Assembly: GCF_003050965.1 (NCBI RefSeq)
Contig: NZ_QAOU01000001.1
Span: 744,001 to 808,000 of the forward strand
Source: Nitrosospira sp. Nsp2
GTDB taxonomy: Bacteria > Pseudomonadota > Gammaproteobacteria > Burkholderiales > Nitrosomonadaceae
DNA length: 64,000 bases
Direction of reading: 5' to 3'
The notes beneath the pieces are model-generated. The model was not told the origin of the DNA, did no database searches, and worked only from the letters and a program-made list of their open reading frames with translations. How positions within the stretch are numbered: the stretch's first letter is position 1; each line of letters begins with the position of its first letter. This document shows, in pieces, positions 1 to 8,166 of the stretch. The position numbers and the translations under genes were made by a program.

Positions 1-260
1 GGCGGCTGATCGTTGCGATGCGCCCGCGTGCGCTCGTCGATCGCGGTCAGATCGTACAGCATGCGGTAAGGCCGCTCCGCTTCCAATTTCAGATAGCGCA
101 GGACGTCGCGTACCCTGTTCCGGGAAACCCACTGAGTGGGAAGGTCATCGGCGGTTTTTTGCACTAAACCCATCGGTCCGCCCGGGTTACCGGCGTTCGG
201 GGGCCCAAAGCGACCTTTCAATTCCTCCAGCACATCTGAAGGGCTTGATGTGTTCGGCAT
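1..260 (-). CDS. nuoC: NADH-quinone oxidoreductase subunit C (probably fused C/D), N-terminal part
   Basis: This is the 5' end of a complex I peripheral-arm subunit; the rest lies beyond the window edge. Translation from the ATG at 260 gives MPNTSSPSDVLEELKGRFG and later PYRMLYDLTAIDERTRAHR. That region resembles E. coli NuoCD (PYVMLFDLHGMDERLRTHR), so I expect the fused NuoCD form, but the D part is not visible. It is third in a nuoA-nuoB-nuoC(D) operon read leftwards. It is separated from nuoB by about 280 bp holding a MITE-like element, whereas nuo genes are usually packed tightly. In an ammonia oxidiser complex I mainly runs in reverse to make NADH (known physiology, not shown here). The ribosome-binding site is poor: AGGA lies almost against the ATG. 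Confidence 0.88.
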   Translation of the reverse strand, partial: MPNTSSPSDVLEELKGRFGPPNAGNPGGPMGLVQKTADDLPTQWVSRNRVRDVLRYLKLEAERPYRMLYDLTAIDERTRAHRNDQP

Positions 261-299
261 ATCCTGCTTTAAGGCAATGCTGGAGGCTGCGCTCACGGG

Positions 300-547
300 T
301 TTAACCTAAACCCGGCAGTTGGACAGAGTGAAGTGACAGCCTGGGGATGCAGGGAAAGGCGCAACGACGCGGAATGGTTATTCCATTCCGAGGAGTTGCA
401 ATGCAGCCATACGCCCCAAAAACGTGCAATCAAGCTTGTAGCGAACTCATTCAAAAAGGTGAAAGTCAAGTTTGGGGAAAAACGGTTATAAGGCACAGCG
501 CCGTCCTGAAAAGTATGAGCGGTCAATTGCCGGATTTAGGTTAGACC
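300..547. mobile_element. MITE-like element with inverted terminal repeats, between nuoB and nuoCD
   Basis: Positions 301-320 read TTAACCTAAACCCGGCAGTT. The reverse complement of 525-544 reads CTAACCTAAATCCGGCAATT, matching at 17 of 20 positions, so the 250-bp segment is bounded by imperfect inverted repeats. Inside lies a second hairpin at 361-399 (GGAATGG/CCATTCC core, GCAAC/GTTGC outer arms). No transposase is encoded; the short frames in it resemble no protein I know. The TAA stop of nuoB falls inside the right repeat, so the insertion sits exactly at the end of that gene. I see no clear target-site duplication. A non-autonomous element or a decayed IS end is the best reading; a purely structural operon RNA element is the alternative. 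Confidence 0.6.
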
Positions 548-1197
548 TCGTCCGGACTTCGTAGCGTCGTAGCCCGCATTCGGTCTGCCCGCTTGAGATC
601 CCGCTGGGATCCCGCAGCCGGTCGTTCGATCCCTTGCGGACCGATCACCCAGCTCAATGGGCGCTTTTCCTTGCCGATTGCGTCCTGAAGCAGATTCAGC
701 CCCTGCATGAATGCGTCGGGCCGAGGTGGACAACCGGGAACATAAACATCCACGGGAAGGAACCGGTCTACACCCTGCACCACGCTGTAAATGTCATACA
801 TTCCGCCGGAATTCGCGCACGAACCCATCGAAATTACCCAGCGCGGTTCAAGCATCTGATCGTAAAGACGCTGGAGCACGGGCGCCATCTTGATAAAAAC
901 CGTACCGGAAATAACGATCAGATCGGCCTGACGGGGAGAAGCGCGGATAACTTCGGCGCCAAACCGGGCAAGGTCATACTTGCTGGTGAAGCTGGTCGCC
1001 ATTTCCACATAACAACACGACAGACCGAAATTGTAGGGCCAGACGGAATTCTTGCGGCCCCATGCGACAAGGTCTTGCAATCGCGTCAGCAACACACTGC
1101 GGCGTCCGTCTTCTTCAAAACCGTTATCACGGATTATTGAAGACCCGGACGTTGCCCCAGATGGTTTATCGTATGGCTTACTTAGAGACCACCGCAT
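541..1197 (-). CDS. nuoB: NADH-quinone oxidoreductase subunit B
   Basis: NuoB carries the terminal N2 [4Fe-4S] cluster of complex I that passes electrons to quinone. The protein matches E. coli NuoB closely ([21 protein letters not shown], then [16 protein letters not shown]). All cluster ligands are visible: the Cys-Cys of GLSCCYVEM, the Cys of MGSCANSGG and the Cys of VPGCPPRPD. The open frame extends to 1266, but the ATG at 1197 has AAGGAG eight bases upstream, so I place the start there (218 residues, normal for the family). The start overlaps the end of nuoA by 20 bp, indicating coupling. The C terminus (LRSPDEV) matches the usual end, and its stop codon is supplied by the adjacent inverted repeat. 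Confidence 0.96.
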   Translation of the reverse strand: MRWSLSKPYDKPSGATSGSSIIRDNGFEEDGRRSVLLTRLQDLVAWGRKNSVWPYNFGLSCCYVEMATSFTSKYDLARFGAEVIRASPRQADLIVISGTVFIKMAPVLQRLYDQMLEPRWVISMGSCANSGGMYDIYSVVQGVDRFLPVDVYVPGCPPRPDAFMQGLNLLQDAIGKEKRPLSWVIGPQGIERPAAGSQRDLKRADRMRATTLRSPDEV

Positions 1198-1621
1198 GGT
1201 TTGGGCTCCTTGATTCTTTGGCAAACTTGCCAGCCGAATGCCTTTTGGGCCCCCAATCCAGGGCACCCAGCCGCCATAAATAAGCGAGGGCCGCTCCCAG
1301 AATAGCTATGAAGATGACAGCCTCGATATAGCCGGGCCAGCCCAGCTCACGAAAAGCGACGGCCCAGCCAAAAAGGAACACAGCTTCCACATCGAAGATC
1401 ACAAAGAACACTGCGATCAGGTAGAATTTGGCGGACAGGCGCAAGCGCGCAAGGCCGACGGTGACAATACCGCTTTCAAATGGCTCATCCGTAGCCTTCG
1501 ATCTATGACGCTCCCCAATGATGTACGAAAGCGCCATGACGCCCACAACCAGCGTGACGACGAGGAAGAAGTATGCAACCAGGGGCCAGATTTCTGTTGC
1601 TTGTGTCACGGAAGCATTCAA
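1178..1621 (-). CDS. nuoA: NADH-quinone oxidoreductase subunit A
   Basis: NuoA is a small membrane subunit at the junction of the membrane and peripheral arms of complex I. The 147-residue protein has three hydrophobic segments (about 12-36, 68-90 and 97-117) and the family signature DEPFESGI followed by [24 protein letters not shown] take the TTG at 1621 as start: AAAGGAG precedes it by eight bases and there is no in-frame ATG nearby. It is the first gene of the nuo operon seen here and overlaps nuoB by 20 bp. The C-terminal tail (about 25 residues after [10 protein letters not shown]) is hydrophilic. Confidence 0.95.
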   Translation of the reverse strand: MNASVTQATEIWPLVAYFFLVVTLVVGVMALSYIIGERHRSKATDEPFESGIVTVGLARLRLSAKFYLIAVFFVIFDVEAVFLFGWAVAFRELGWPGYIEAVIFIAILGAALAYLWRLGALDWGPKRHSAGKFAKESRSPNHAVVSK

Positions 1622-3165
1622 GGATTAGGCTCCTTTGGGCTTGGTCCTTTGATTGATTCACCAGGATTAAACAGGCCGGTCCACGCAGAAAGCTGCGGGG
1701 CCAGAGAGGGCTGGCTTCAGGTGGAAGTTTAGTATTTCCCATCGAGCAGCAGACTTCTGTGCGATAGCCAACAAAAAAGTGGTATGCGTACTGTCCGTCG
1801 TTATCCGGCAGTCCTGTCCAGTTGGTTGAACAGTCGCCGACGGAGGTATGTAAGTCACATGCGTGGTAACAAACGTGGTAATTCGACGGTGATCTAAATA
1901 TAGAAGCATTAGAATACAATACCTTAGAACTTAAGTGTGGAGGACACCCTCGCTACGAGCGAGCAAGGAGGGGGCGCTCCTGCTTATATCCTTGGCCTCT
2001 CACGTCGTAGGGGCCAGCCCGTTATAGTCCTTTAATTATTGAGCAGTGTGGCATAGCGCTCTAATTCCCATCCAAATTCCCACCGAAACTCACAAAAGTC
2101 ACCATTTGGAGGCGAGATAACTCGCTGTGACGCGCGTAACAGGATGGCTGGGCGGTGTAGGGGGAGAGATACGTTTTTTTCTTCCTGCGTGAAGCATGGG
2201 TTCTCAGCATCAGATCGTTTGTCCTCGAAGTCGGTGTTATGTGGCCGAATAGGAAGATAAACGGCGGTGTCGTCTTCGACCTCGGCACTCGCACGGATCT
2301 GACCCAAGTTGAATGCGTCCATCCCGAGTCCGTATGCTACAGAGACACGGTGAAATTGGTCAGGACGGAGTGAAGGTGCCTTCAGATGGTTTGGAAGTGG
2401 TAGACGAAGACGCGCAAGCGCTACGCCAGCCGAGGTTGATCGTGCCTGCGTCGCTGCCCGAAGAGAACAACGTTCTCCTCAACCCCAACATCCCGAATTC
2501 CCCAAGGTCACGACAGTCTGGCTGTGCCGGTATAGCGGGATTCGCAACTTTTCATCGCCCATAATTCACGCCACTAAAATGGAATGGCAGTAACACTCAT
2601 TTCTCCCAGCAAACGGATAACAGCCCAGATACGGAATCCCTGTCTGGCATGGGTGCATGAGCTCCACTATCAGAATCGACAAATTGCTGTGGCTGGATTG
2701 GTTGGCGCTCTCTGCACGCAAAGAAGTGATTCTCCGATCATGATCACGGCGCAAGGCAATTTCATGTTGAAGCTAAGATTGTTTGAAATCAAAGAATGGA
2801 CTCAGCTAACACCGCCTAACCCACCGCCTAACCCACCGCCTCATTACCAGAGGAAGTGAAGCATATAAATATACAGCCCCGAACAAACGGCTGAGACCGG
2901 AGCGCACGATGCTAGCGGCGAGGATGTTTAAATTCATCGAAAATTCGTAGCATTTCTCAGGAGAGATGTCGTAATGATATTTCATCCTTTTTTCTTGACT
3001 AACCCTAGTCCTAAAGGGGGGTGGAAACGCGGATGGAGAATCTCAAAGTGTCTGTTCGCAGGAGAGCAGTAACCCTTAGGTGCTACATGCAGAAGGGCAG
3101 AAACGGGTTACAGTAGAGTATGAGGCTTTAACCCCATTGCTTATGGTTGTGCGTACTTTATATGG
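1622..3165. other. Long intergenic stretch upstream of nuoA, no convincing gene
   Basis: About 1.5 kb separates nuoA from the histidine kinase and must hold the nuo promoter. Open frames at 2032-2322 (minus) and 2313-2564 (plus) are overlapping and unlike anything I recognise. On the minus strand, fragments such as HRVSVAYGLGMDAFNLGQI just before and inside the first frame read like decayed coding sequence, but I cannot name it. A short hairpin (CTCGCT/AGCGAG) lies near 1950-1965. The area looks like degenerate DNA rather than functional genes. Confidence 0.5.
2811..2842. repeat. 12-bp tandem repeat, about 2.7 copies
   Basis: The unit ACCGCCTAACCC is repeated from 2811, twice perfectly, then a third copy stops after ACCGCCT. 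It lies in non-coding DNA about 320 bp before the histidine kinase. No function is apparent; slippage is the simplest origin. Confidence 0.8.
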
Positions 3166-5091
3166 ATGATAAAGATGGATTTTTCTTCTCTTCCTCTCTC
3201 GTTACATCCCGAATCCGAGCGCTTCCGGTTGCTCGTGGCCAGCGTAACCGATTATGCGCTCTACATGCTAAGTCCGGAGGGTTTTGTGGTCAGTTGGAAC
3301 GCGGGTGCCGAGCGGTTCAAGGGCTACACGGCCGACGAGATTATCGGGCAACATTTCTCACGGTTTTATATCGAAGAAGATCAGTCCACCAATCTTCCCG
3401 CCAGAGCGCTGCAAACGGCGCTTAGCCAGGGCAGGTTCGAGGACGAAGGCTGGCGGCTGCGCAAGGATGGCAGACGGTTCTGGGCCAGCGTGGTCATTGA
3501 TCCGATTTGGGACGATGAGCGTGCTTTGGTTGGTTTTGCTAAAATCACCCGCGACATCACTGAACGCAAGGAGGCAGCGGAGGCCCTGCATGCCACTGAA
3601 GAGCAGTTCCGCCTCCTGGTCCAGAGCGTAACGGACTACGCCATTTACATGCTATCGCCAGACGGCGTTATCACCAACTGGAATGCCGGCGCGGTGCGTA
3701 TCAAGGGCTACCAGCATGCCGAAGCCGTGGGCACCAATTTCTCGCAGTTCTATACCGAAGAAGACAGGGTCGCGGGCTTGCCAATGGCCGCGTTAAAGAC
3801 TGCAGCGGAAGTAGGTCGTTTTGAAGGCGAAGGCTGGCGTATACGAAAAGACGGCTCCAGGTTTTGGGCGCATGTGGTTATCGATCCGATTAAAAACGCA
3901 TTAGGCGTTTTAATTGGTTATGCGAAAGTCACGCGCGATATTACCGAAAGGCGACAGGCAGCGGAGGCACTGGAGCGCGCCAAGGAAGCCTTGTTCCAAT
4001 CCCAGAAACTGGAAGCGATCGGCACGCTGACCGGGGGTATTGCACATGACTTTAATAATTTGCTCAGTGTCATCATCAACGGCATTGAAATTCTAACTAA
4101 GGAAATTCCAACGCCAATTTCTGCCAAGGTTCTTGAGACGATGCGGCGTTCTGCCACTCAGGGGGCCAATTTAACGCAACAGTTATTGACGTTTGCTCGT
4201 AAACAACCCTTAAAGCAAGACAAATACAACGTAAACAGCGTAATAGGTTCTTTTGAGGCAGTACTTCGCAGAGCCAGTAAAGGTTCCATTAATTTTAGGA
4301 TGCAACTGGATCCGCTTTTGCCTCTAGCAATAATCGATGTGTCGCAGTTCGAGGCCGCGTTATTAAACTTGATTATCAATGCGCGTGATGCCATGCCTGA
4401 CGGCGGAATCATTACGCTGAGTACTGAGCAGGTCGAGCTTCATGAAAACGCAGTGGAGCAACTACCTGCAGGCAGATATGTGAAAGTCACCGTCAGTGAC
4501 ACCGGGATGGGCATGACGCCTGCGGTGGCGACTCAGGCAGTAGAGCCTTTCTTTACGACGAAAGAGGTCGGCAAAGGGACGGGCATGGGCTTGAGCCAAG
4601 TGTACGGTACGATCAAGCAATTCGGTGGGGGCTTGAAAATTGAGACAGCAGTTGGCAAGGGTACCGCTATTTCATTATTCGTCCCCGCGCAGGAAGGGGA
4701 CGCAAATGAAGGACGGGAGGATTCGACAACCGGCAATGAAACAGCGTTGGTCGTGGACGATCAGCCGGAGGTTCTGGACATGACCCTCCAGCTGTTTCGC
4801 AACATGGGTTATAAGGTGCTATCCGCCAATAACGGTGAGGACGCGCTCACCATCCTCGAAAGGATGCCGAATGTCGATGTACTGTTTAGCGATGTGGTCA
4901 TGCCAGGAATAAGTGGCATTGAACTTGCCAGAAAAGCACGCGGCCTTATTCCCAATATAAAAATCATCCTGGCTTCAGGCTATCATGGCCGTTCTTTGAC
5001 GACAGAAAATGCTGACGCCGAAGACTATAAATTTATAAAGAAACCTTACCATTTGTCGGAAATAGCCAAGATTCTTCGAATGGCGAGCTAG
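3166..5091 (+). CDS. Hybrid histidine kinase with two PAS domains and a C-terminal receiver
   Basis: A 641-residue cytoplasmic sensor kinase. Two consecutive PAS domains (about 17-135 and 145-262) are close copies of each other: both carry VTDYA(L/I)YMLSP, WNAGA, RIKGY-type and DITER motifs. A HisKA domain follows with the phosphoacceptor His near residue 294 (GIAHDFNNLL), then the ATPase domain (NLIINARDAM, DTGMGM, GTGMGLS). A receiver domain ends the protein, with the predicted phospho-Asp near 576 (FSDVVMPG). No transmembrane segment is seen, so an intracellular cue is likely; PAS domains of this type can bind haem or flavin, but no ligand is evident. No response regulator is adjacent, so the output is unknown. 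The ATG at 3175 is an alternative start; neither has a strong ribosome-binding site. Confidence 0.92.
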   Translation: MIKMDFSSLPLSLHPESERFRLLVASVTDYALYMLSPEGFVVSWNAGAERFKGYTADEIIGQHFSRFYIEEDQSTNLPARALQTALSQGRFEDEGWRLRKDGRRFWASVVIDPIWDDERALVGFAKITRDITERKEAAEALHATEEQFRLLVQSVTDYAIYMLSPDGVITNWNAGAVRIKGYQHAEAVGTNFSQFYTEEDRVAGLPMAALKTAAEVGRFEGEGWRIRKDGSRFWAHVVIDPIKNALGVLIGYAKVTRDITERRQAAEALERAKEALFQSQKLEAIGTLTGGIAHDFNNLLSVIINGIEILTKEIPTPISAKVLETMRRSATQGANLTQQLLTFARKQPLKQDKYNVNSVIGSFEAVLRRASKGSINFRMQLDPLLPLAIIDVSQFEAALLNLIINARDAMPDGGIITLSTEQVELHENAVEQLPAGRYVKVTVSDTGMGMTPAVATQAVEPFFTTKEVGKGTGMGLSQVYGTIKQFGGGLKIETAVGKGTAISLFVPAQEGDANEGREDSTTGNETALVVDDQPEVLDMTLQLFRNMGYKVLSANNGEDALTILERMPNVDVLFSDVVMPGISGIELARKARGLIPNIKIILASGYHGRSLTTENADAEDYKFIKKPYHLSEIAKILRMAS

Positions 5092-5159
5092 CGGGAACGC
5101 AGTCTGGCTGTTTTTTATCTCGCTAGCCAAGAAAAGCGCGATCAGAAATGTTCTACCCT

Positions 5160-5423
5160 TCAGTAGTAGCCTGAGCTGCCAGAATGGGTGATGTAAACAG
5201 CTGAATAAATGACAAACACTGAATTCAACACGCTTCCGACCCGCGGTTTCGCCCGATAAAATGCCTCATCAGCAGCAGCGATGAGAGTAGAGGGGTCTTC
5301 ACGCCCGCTCCCGCTGATTACGACCCCCAAGCTCGAGATCACGGCGATTTTCCCAGAAGACCAGTCCATAGCTCCTTCACCGAAAGAGCACTTCCGCGTG
5401 CGGCAATTTGTCACATGCGGCAA
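5160..5423 (-). pseudogene. Remnant of a diguanylate cyclase (GGDEF) C terminus
   Basis: The 87-codon minus-strand frame contains SLGVVISGSGREDPSTLIAA followed by ADEAFYRAKPRVGS. This fits the end of a GGDEF domain, where SxGVA leads to a short helix and ADxALYxAKxxGRN. The catalytic GGDEF signature and everything before it are missing, and the tail after RAK has diverged. I read it as the leftover 3' end of a cyclic-di-GMP synthase gene, not an active product. It overlaps the operator-like sites upstream of the secreted protein gene at 5576. Confidence 0.6.
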
Positions 5424-5432
5424 TATGCCACA
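5399..5432. promoter_or_regulatory. Tandem 17-bp palindrome, copy A
   Basis: Two head-to-tail copies of an imperfect palindrome, TGCGGCAATTTGTCACA (5399-5415) and TGCGGCAATATGCCACA (5416-5432), spaced exactly 17 bp apart. The same arrangement occurs at 28409, 48367 and 48545, each time upstream of a gene for an exported or surface protein. A cooperative binding site for a dimeric regulator is likely. The regulator is not identified in this window. Confidence 0.6.
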
Positions 5433-5439
5433 TTGATTT

Positions 5440-5456
5440 ATACCCCCTATGGGTAT
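5440..5456. promoter_or_regulatory. CsoR/RcnR-type operator-like inverted repeat
   Basis: ATACCCCCTATGGGTAT is an inverted repeat ATACCC-N5-GGGTAT. It resembles the G-tract palindromes bound by the CsoR/RcnR family of metal-sensing repressors (the Bacillus copZA operator has a comparable TACCC...GGGGGTA form). It lies 120 bp upstream of the secreted protein gene at 5576 and just after palindrome copy A. No CsoR gene is in the window. The match is by eye. Confidence 0.45.
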
Positions 5457-5575
5457 ATCGTGAGATTCATCTCCTGCTAGCGGCGCATAGAAACGGTTCT
5501 TCAGGAGTTATCTCGATTGTCTTCTTAAAGAATTTTCTTTCAAACCGAAATTGGAATTTTTCATGGAGAATTTAA

Positions 5576-6070
5576 ATGACTACAGGGTGCGTCACTACGT
5601 TTCTCTTCAGCGCTGCGTTGGCGAGCATGTCTCTCCTTGCAAGCGCCCATACCGAAGAATTTTTTGATTCCAGACCGTCGCCGCACGGCGGTCAAATGCG
5701 CATGACCGGGCCTTATCACTTGGAGCTCGTTTCCAGGGATAATGAGATCGTGGTGTATGTGATGGATCATGCCGATAGCGAGCTCAGCGTCAACGGTGGC
5801 TCAGGCAAGGCAATTATTCAAAGCAGCAAGACCAGGACTAAAACCTCGGTGAAACTGGAACAGGCGGGTGACAACATTCTCAAGGGGAGCGGAGATTTTT
5901 CCATCACGCCGGAGACCGTCATTACCGTATTCGTTACGCTACCCGAACAGGAAGCGTACGCTGCCAGCTTTACCCCTCTTAAGCTCAAGGCCAAACTCTC
6001 CAATAAAGCCAAGGTTACCAAACGGCAAGTAGATAGTAGTGAAGGACATTCTCACCATATGCAGCATTAA
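5576..6070 (+). CDS. Small secreted protein, HGGQ/GPYHLELV family, His-ended
   Basis: A 164-residue protein with a Sec signal peptide (about 1-25, ending LLASAHTEE). The mature part has a conserved block HGGQMRMTGPYHLELV followed by EIVVYVMDHAD, a lysine-rich middle, and a His tail (GHSHHMQH). A paralogue at 32629 shares the same blocks. Similar HGG...G.YHLELV openings occur in periplasmic metal-efflux accessory proteins, so metal binding is plausible but inferred. GGAG lies seven bases before the ATG. A CsoR-like operator and a tandem palindrome lie upstream, which fits metal-dependent control. The gene stands alone, flanked by remnants. Confidence 0.8.
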   Translation: MTTGCVTTFLFSAALASMSLLASAHTEEFFDSRPSPHGGQMRMTGPYHLELVSRDNEIVVYVMDHADSELSVNGGSGKAIIQSSKTRTKTSVKLEQAGDNILKGSGDFSITPETVITVFVTLPEQEAYAASFTPLKLKAKLSNKAKVTKRQVDSSEGHSHHMQH

Positions 6071-6294
6071 GTGTCGCAAGGCGGGACGTGGCCTAGGATG
6101 AGCTGCGTTCCGCTTGGGCGCATCAACAAGAAATACGCGGTTAAAAAGAACCTGCCCCCACCCACTTGACAAGGGACTTGAGGATAAGCAAACCCCGGCC
6201 GGGCTCCTAACCGGTTTTGAGAAGGAATCGAAAAACTAAAGTTAATGTCAGAAAGATTTCGCGAAATAATGGGCCTAAGCATAAGCAGGCCGAT

Positions 6295-6521
6295 AGCACG
6301 CGGCTCCAGCACCTGGAGCCGGTGTTGGCAGGACGCGAATGGCTAGCCGGGACCTTCTCCGTCGCCGACATACTCATGGCGGATGTGCTGCGCCTTGTCC
6401 ATCGGTTCGACGGCTGGCGGGACATCCCGCCTGTCGTGACTATGTCGCCCGCGCTACGGCCCGTCCGTCTTTCGTGAAGGCACACGCAGACCAGATGGCG
6501 CATTTTGCTGCGGCAGACTGA
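6295..6521 (+). pseudogene. Frameshifted remnant of a glutathione S-transferase C terminus
   Basis: The first frame reads REWLAGTFSVADILMADVLR to about 6413. The reading then continues in another frame as LAGHPACRDYVARATARPSF up to a stop at 6521. Joined, these make the C-terminal helical domain of a GST (FSVADILMADVLR is a family hallmark; the ending HADQMAHFAAAD is also typical). A one-base deletion near 6413 breaks the frame, and the thioredoxin-fold N-terminal domain is absent. It is a dead fragment within a cluster of gene remnants. Confidence 0.7.
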
Positions 6522-6532
6522 GCAACAACAGT

Positions 6533-6697
6533 ATCCGCTTTATTGACGGTGCTCGCCGGAACCTTCGTGCCGCTCTTTCGGTGGACCAGCCCCCATTCCC
6601 TCCCCTTCACTGTCGCCTCGCGCACTGAGTACTGGCTGTTTGCATACAACTCGAATAGTTTCGAGATGATTGGCGCGACGATCGGATCAATGTCTAC
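6533..6697 (-). pseudogene. Fragment of a large serine recombinase
   Basis: About 55 codons read VDIDPIVAPIISKLFELYAN followed by SVREATVKGREWGLVHRKSG and ASTVNKA. This matches the start of the recombinase domain of large serine recombinases, where a residue string ending in LFELYAxGxYS is followed by an arginine-rich loop and STVxxIL. The resolvase catalytic domain and the rest are missing. It probably marks an old integrated element next to the GST remnant. Confidence 0.6.
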
Positions 6698-6844
6698 TGT
6701 GCGTTGGCGCACCGATAACATCGATATATCGGCGTGATTGTTTATGTGTCTAGCATGTTCTGGATTGTGTGCTGGATTGGATTGCCAAAGCAGAACCATT
6801 AAATGAACTATTCTTCCGTTAACATTTTTTGTTCAATAACGAGA

Positions 6845-7237
6845 ATGGAAATCACATTAGATCAAACAGATGAAGTGCTACGTAAGGCGAAAGCGAAGGC
6901 GCAGGAAATCGGTGTTGCCGTAAATATCGCCCTTTTGGATACTGGCGGGCATCTCAAATCACTTCAACGGATGGATGATGCCTTTATAGGCTCCATTGAT
7001 ATTGCCATCCGGAAGGCGAAAACAGCCATGCTTTTTCGTATGCCTTCTGAACAATTGGGCGAATTTCTTAAGCCGGAAGTAGCAGCCTATGGCCTCGAAT
7101 ATACAAATGGCGGCCTTGTAGGCTTTGCCGGTGGCTTGCCGATCAAGCAGAACGGTGAAATTGTTGGCTATATAGGAGTCTCCGGCGGCGCAATTTCCCA
7201 GGATGCTGCAATCGCTACTGCGGGCAGCGTAATCTAA
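6845..7237 (+). CDS. GlcG/HbpS family (DUF336) haem-degrading-type protein
   Basis: A 130-residue protein of the GlcG/HbpS fold. It begins with the usual helix (MEITLDQTDEVLRKAKAKAQ), then VAVNIALLDTGGHLKSLQRM. IAIRKAKTA and GGLPIKQNGEIVGYIGVSGG are also characteristic. Members have been linked to haem binding or glycolate metabolism, but many have no known role. The frame is open from an ATG at 6803; I prefer 6845 because the family begins at that helix. It is followed 24 bp later by a short-chain dehydrogenase, and both genes are AT-rich compared with their surroundings, suggesting a shared foreign origin. Confidence 0.8.
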   Translation: MEITLDQTDEVLRKAKAKAQEIGVAVNIALLDTGGHLKSLQRMDDAFIGSIDIAIRKAKTAMLFRMPSEQLGEFLKPEVAAYGLEYTNGGLVGFAGGLPIKQNGEIVGYIGVSGGAISQDAAIATAGSVI

Positions 7238-7261
7238 GATCGAAATTAAACCCACCAAATT

Positions 7262-8071
7262 ATGGAAAACAAAACAATTCTGATTACCGGAGCCGGTTCC
7301 GGATTCCGTGAAGGAACAGCCATAGGATTGGCACAATCAGGGTATCAAGTTATAGCCGGGGTACAAATTTCTCCCCAGGTAACGTCACTCCGCAATAAGG
7401 CCAAGGAGTTGGGATTGGAAGGTAACCTTCGTGTTGAAAAGCTCGATATCCTTGATCACTTTGATGTCGAATATGCGTTAACCTGGGATATCGACATCTT
7501 GTTTAGCAACGCGGGCAAGGGTGAAGCCGGCCCGGTGTTTGAAATCCCAATTGAATTAGTTCGCAGCAATTTTGAAACCAATGTATTTGCCCCACTAGAC
7601 CTTGCCCAAAAATTCATTGCCAAATGGATCAATGAAAAAAGAGGAGGTAAAGTGGTCTTCACTTCTTCCATGGGCGGATTATTTACGCCTCCTGGATTTG
7701 GCATTTATGTTGCCACCAAACATGCATTGGAAGCGATTGCTGAAGCTATGTTGGATGAGCTAAAAAAATATAACATTAAAATTCAGACTATTAATCCTGG
7801 TGCATATCTGACCGGATATAACGAAACAATGTCTGACAATGCTTTCCGCTGGCTGGATGATAGTAAAAACTTTACTAAACGTGATGAAATGAAGGCAACT
7901 TTCGCATCATTATTAGACAAACCGGAAGGCAGGCTGGATCCCAAGGAAATGATCGACGCAATGATCAAAATTGTTCCTTCCGACACCGGAAAATTCCGCA
8001 ATGTTGTTCCCAAATTTGTTGAAGATATGATCAAGGAACATCAGATAAAAGCCTGGGATGTTGAAATATAA
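7262..8071 (+). CDS. Short-chain dehydrogenase/reductase
   Basis: A 269-residue NAD(P)-dependent oxidoreductase of the classical SDR fold. The cofactor loop is TGAGSGFREG (residues 9-18), the NNAG-equivalent is SNAGKG, and the catalytic triad is visible as Ser in VVFTSSMGG plus Tyr and Lys in YVATK. The substrate cannot be inferred; the C-terminal region has a long helical insertion (KNFTKRDEMKATF). Codon use is AT-rich, unlike the GC-richer genes on either side, and this type is common in Bacteroidetes and other AT-rich groups. It probably forms an operon with the preceding GlcG-like gene. Confidence 0.88.
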   Translation: MENKTILITGAGSGFREGTAIGLAQSGYQVIAGVQISPQVTSLRNKAKELGLEGNLRVEKLDILDHFDVEYALTWDIDILFSNAGKGEAGPVFEIPIELVRSNFETNVFAPLDLAQKFIAKWINEKRGGKVVFTSSMGGLFTPPGFGIYVATKHALEAIAEAMLDELKKYNIKIQTINPGAYLTGYNETMSDNAFRWLDDSKNFTKRDEMKATFASLLDKPEGRLDPKEMIDAMIKIVPSDTGKFRNVVPKFVEDMIKEHQIKAWDVEI

Positions 8072-8166
8072 CATTCATTTGTAAATCCTATGGCAGTGGC
8101 CGGATAGAACCGAAAAATGCAGATCGGGTTCATAAATTCTTTCCCGACCGGATCGGTAGGCTCGCT

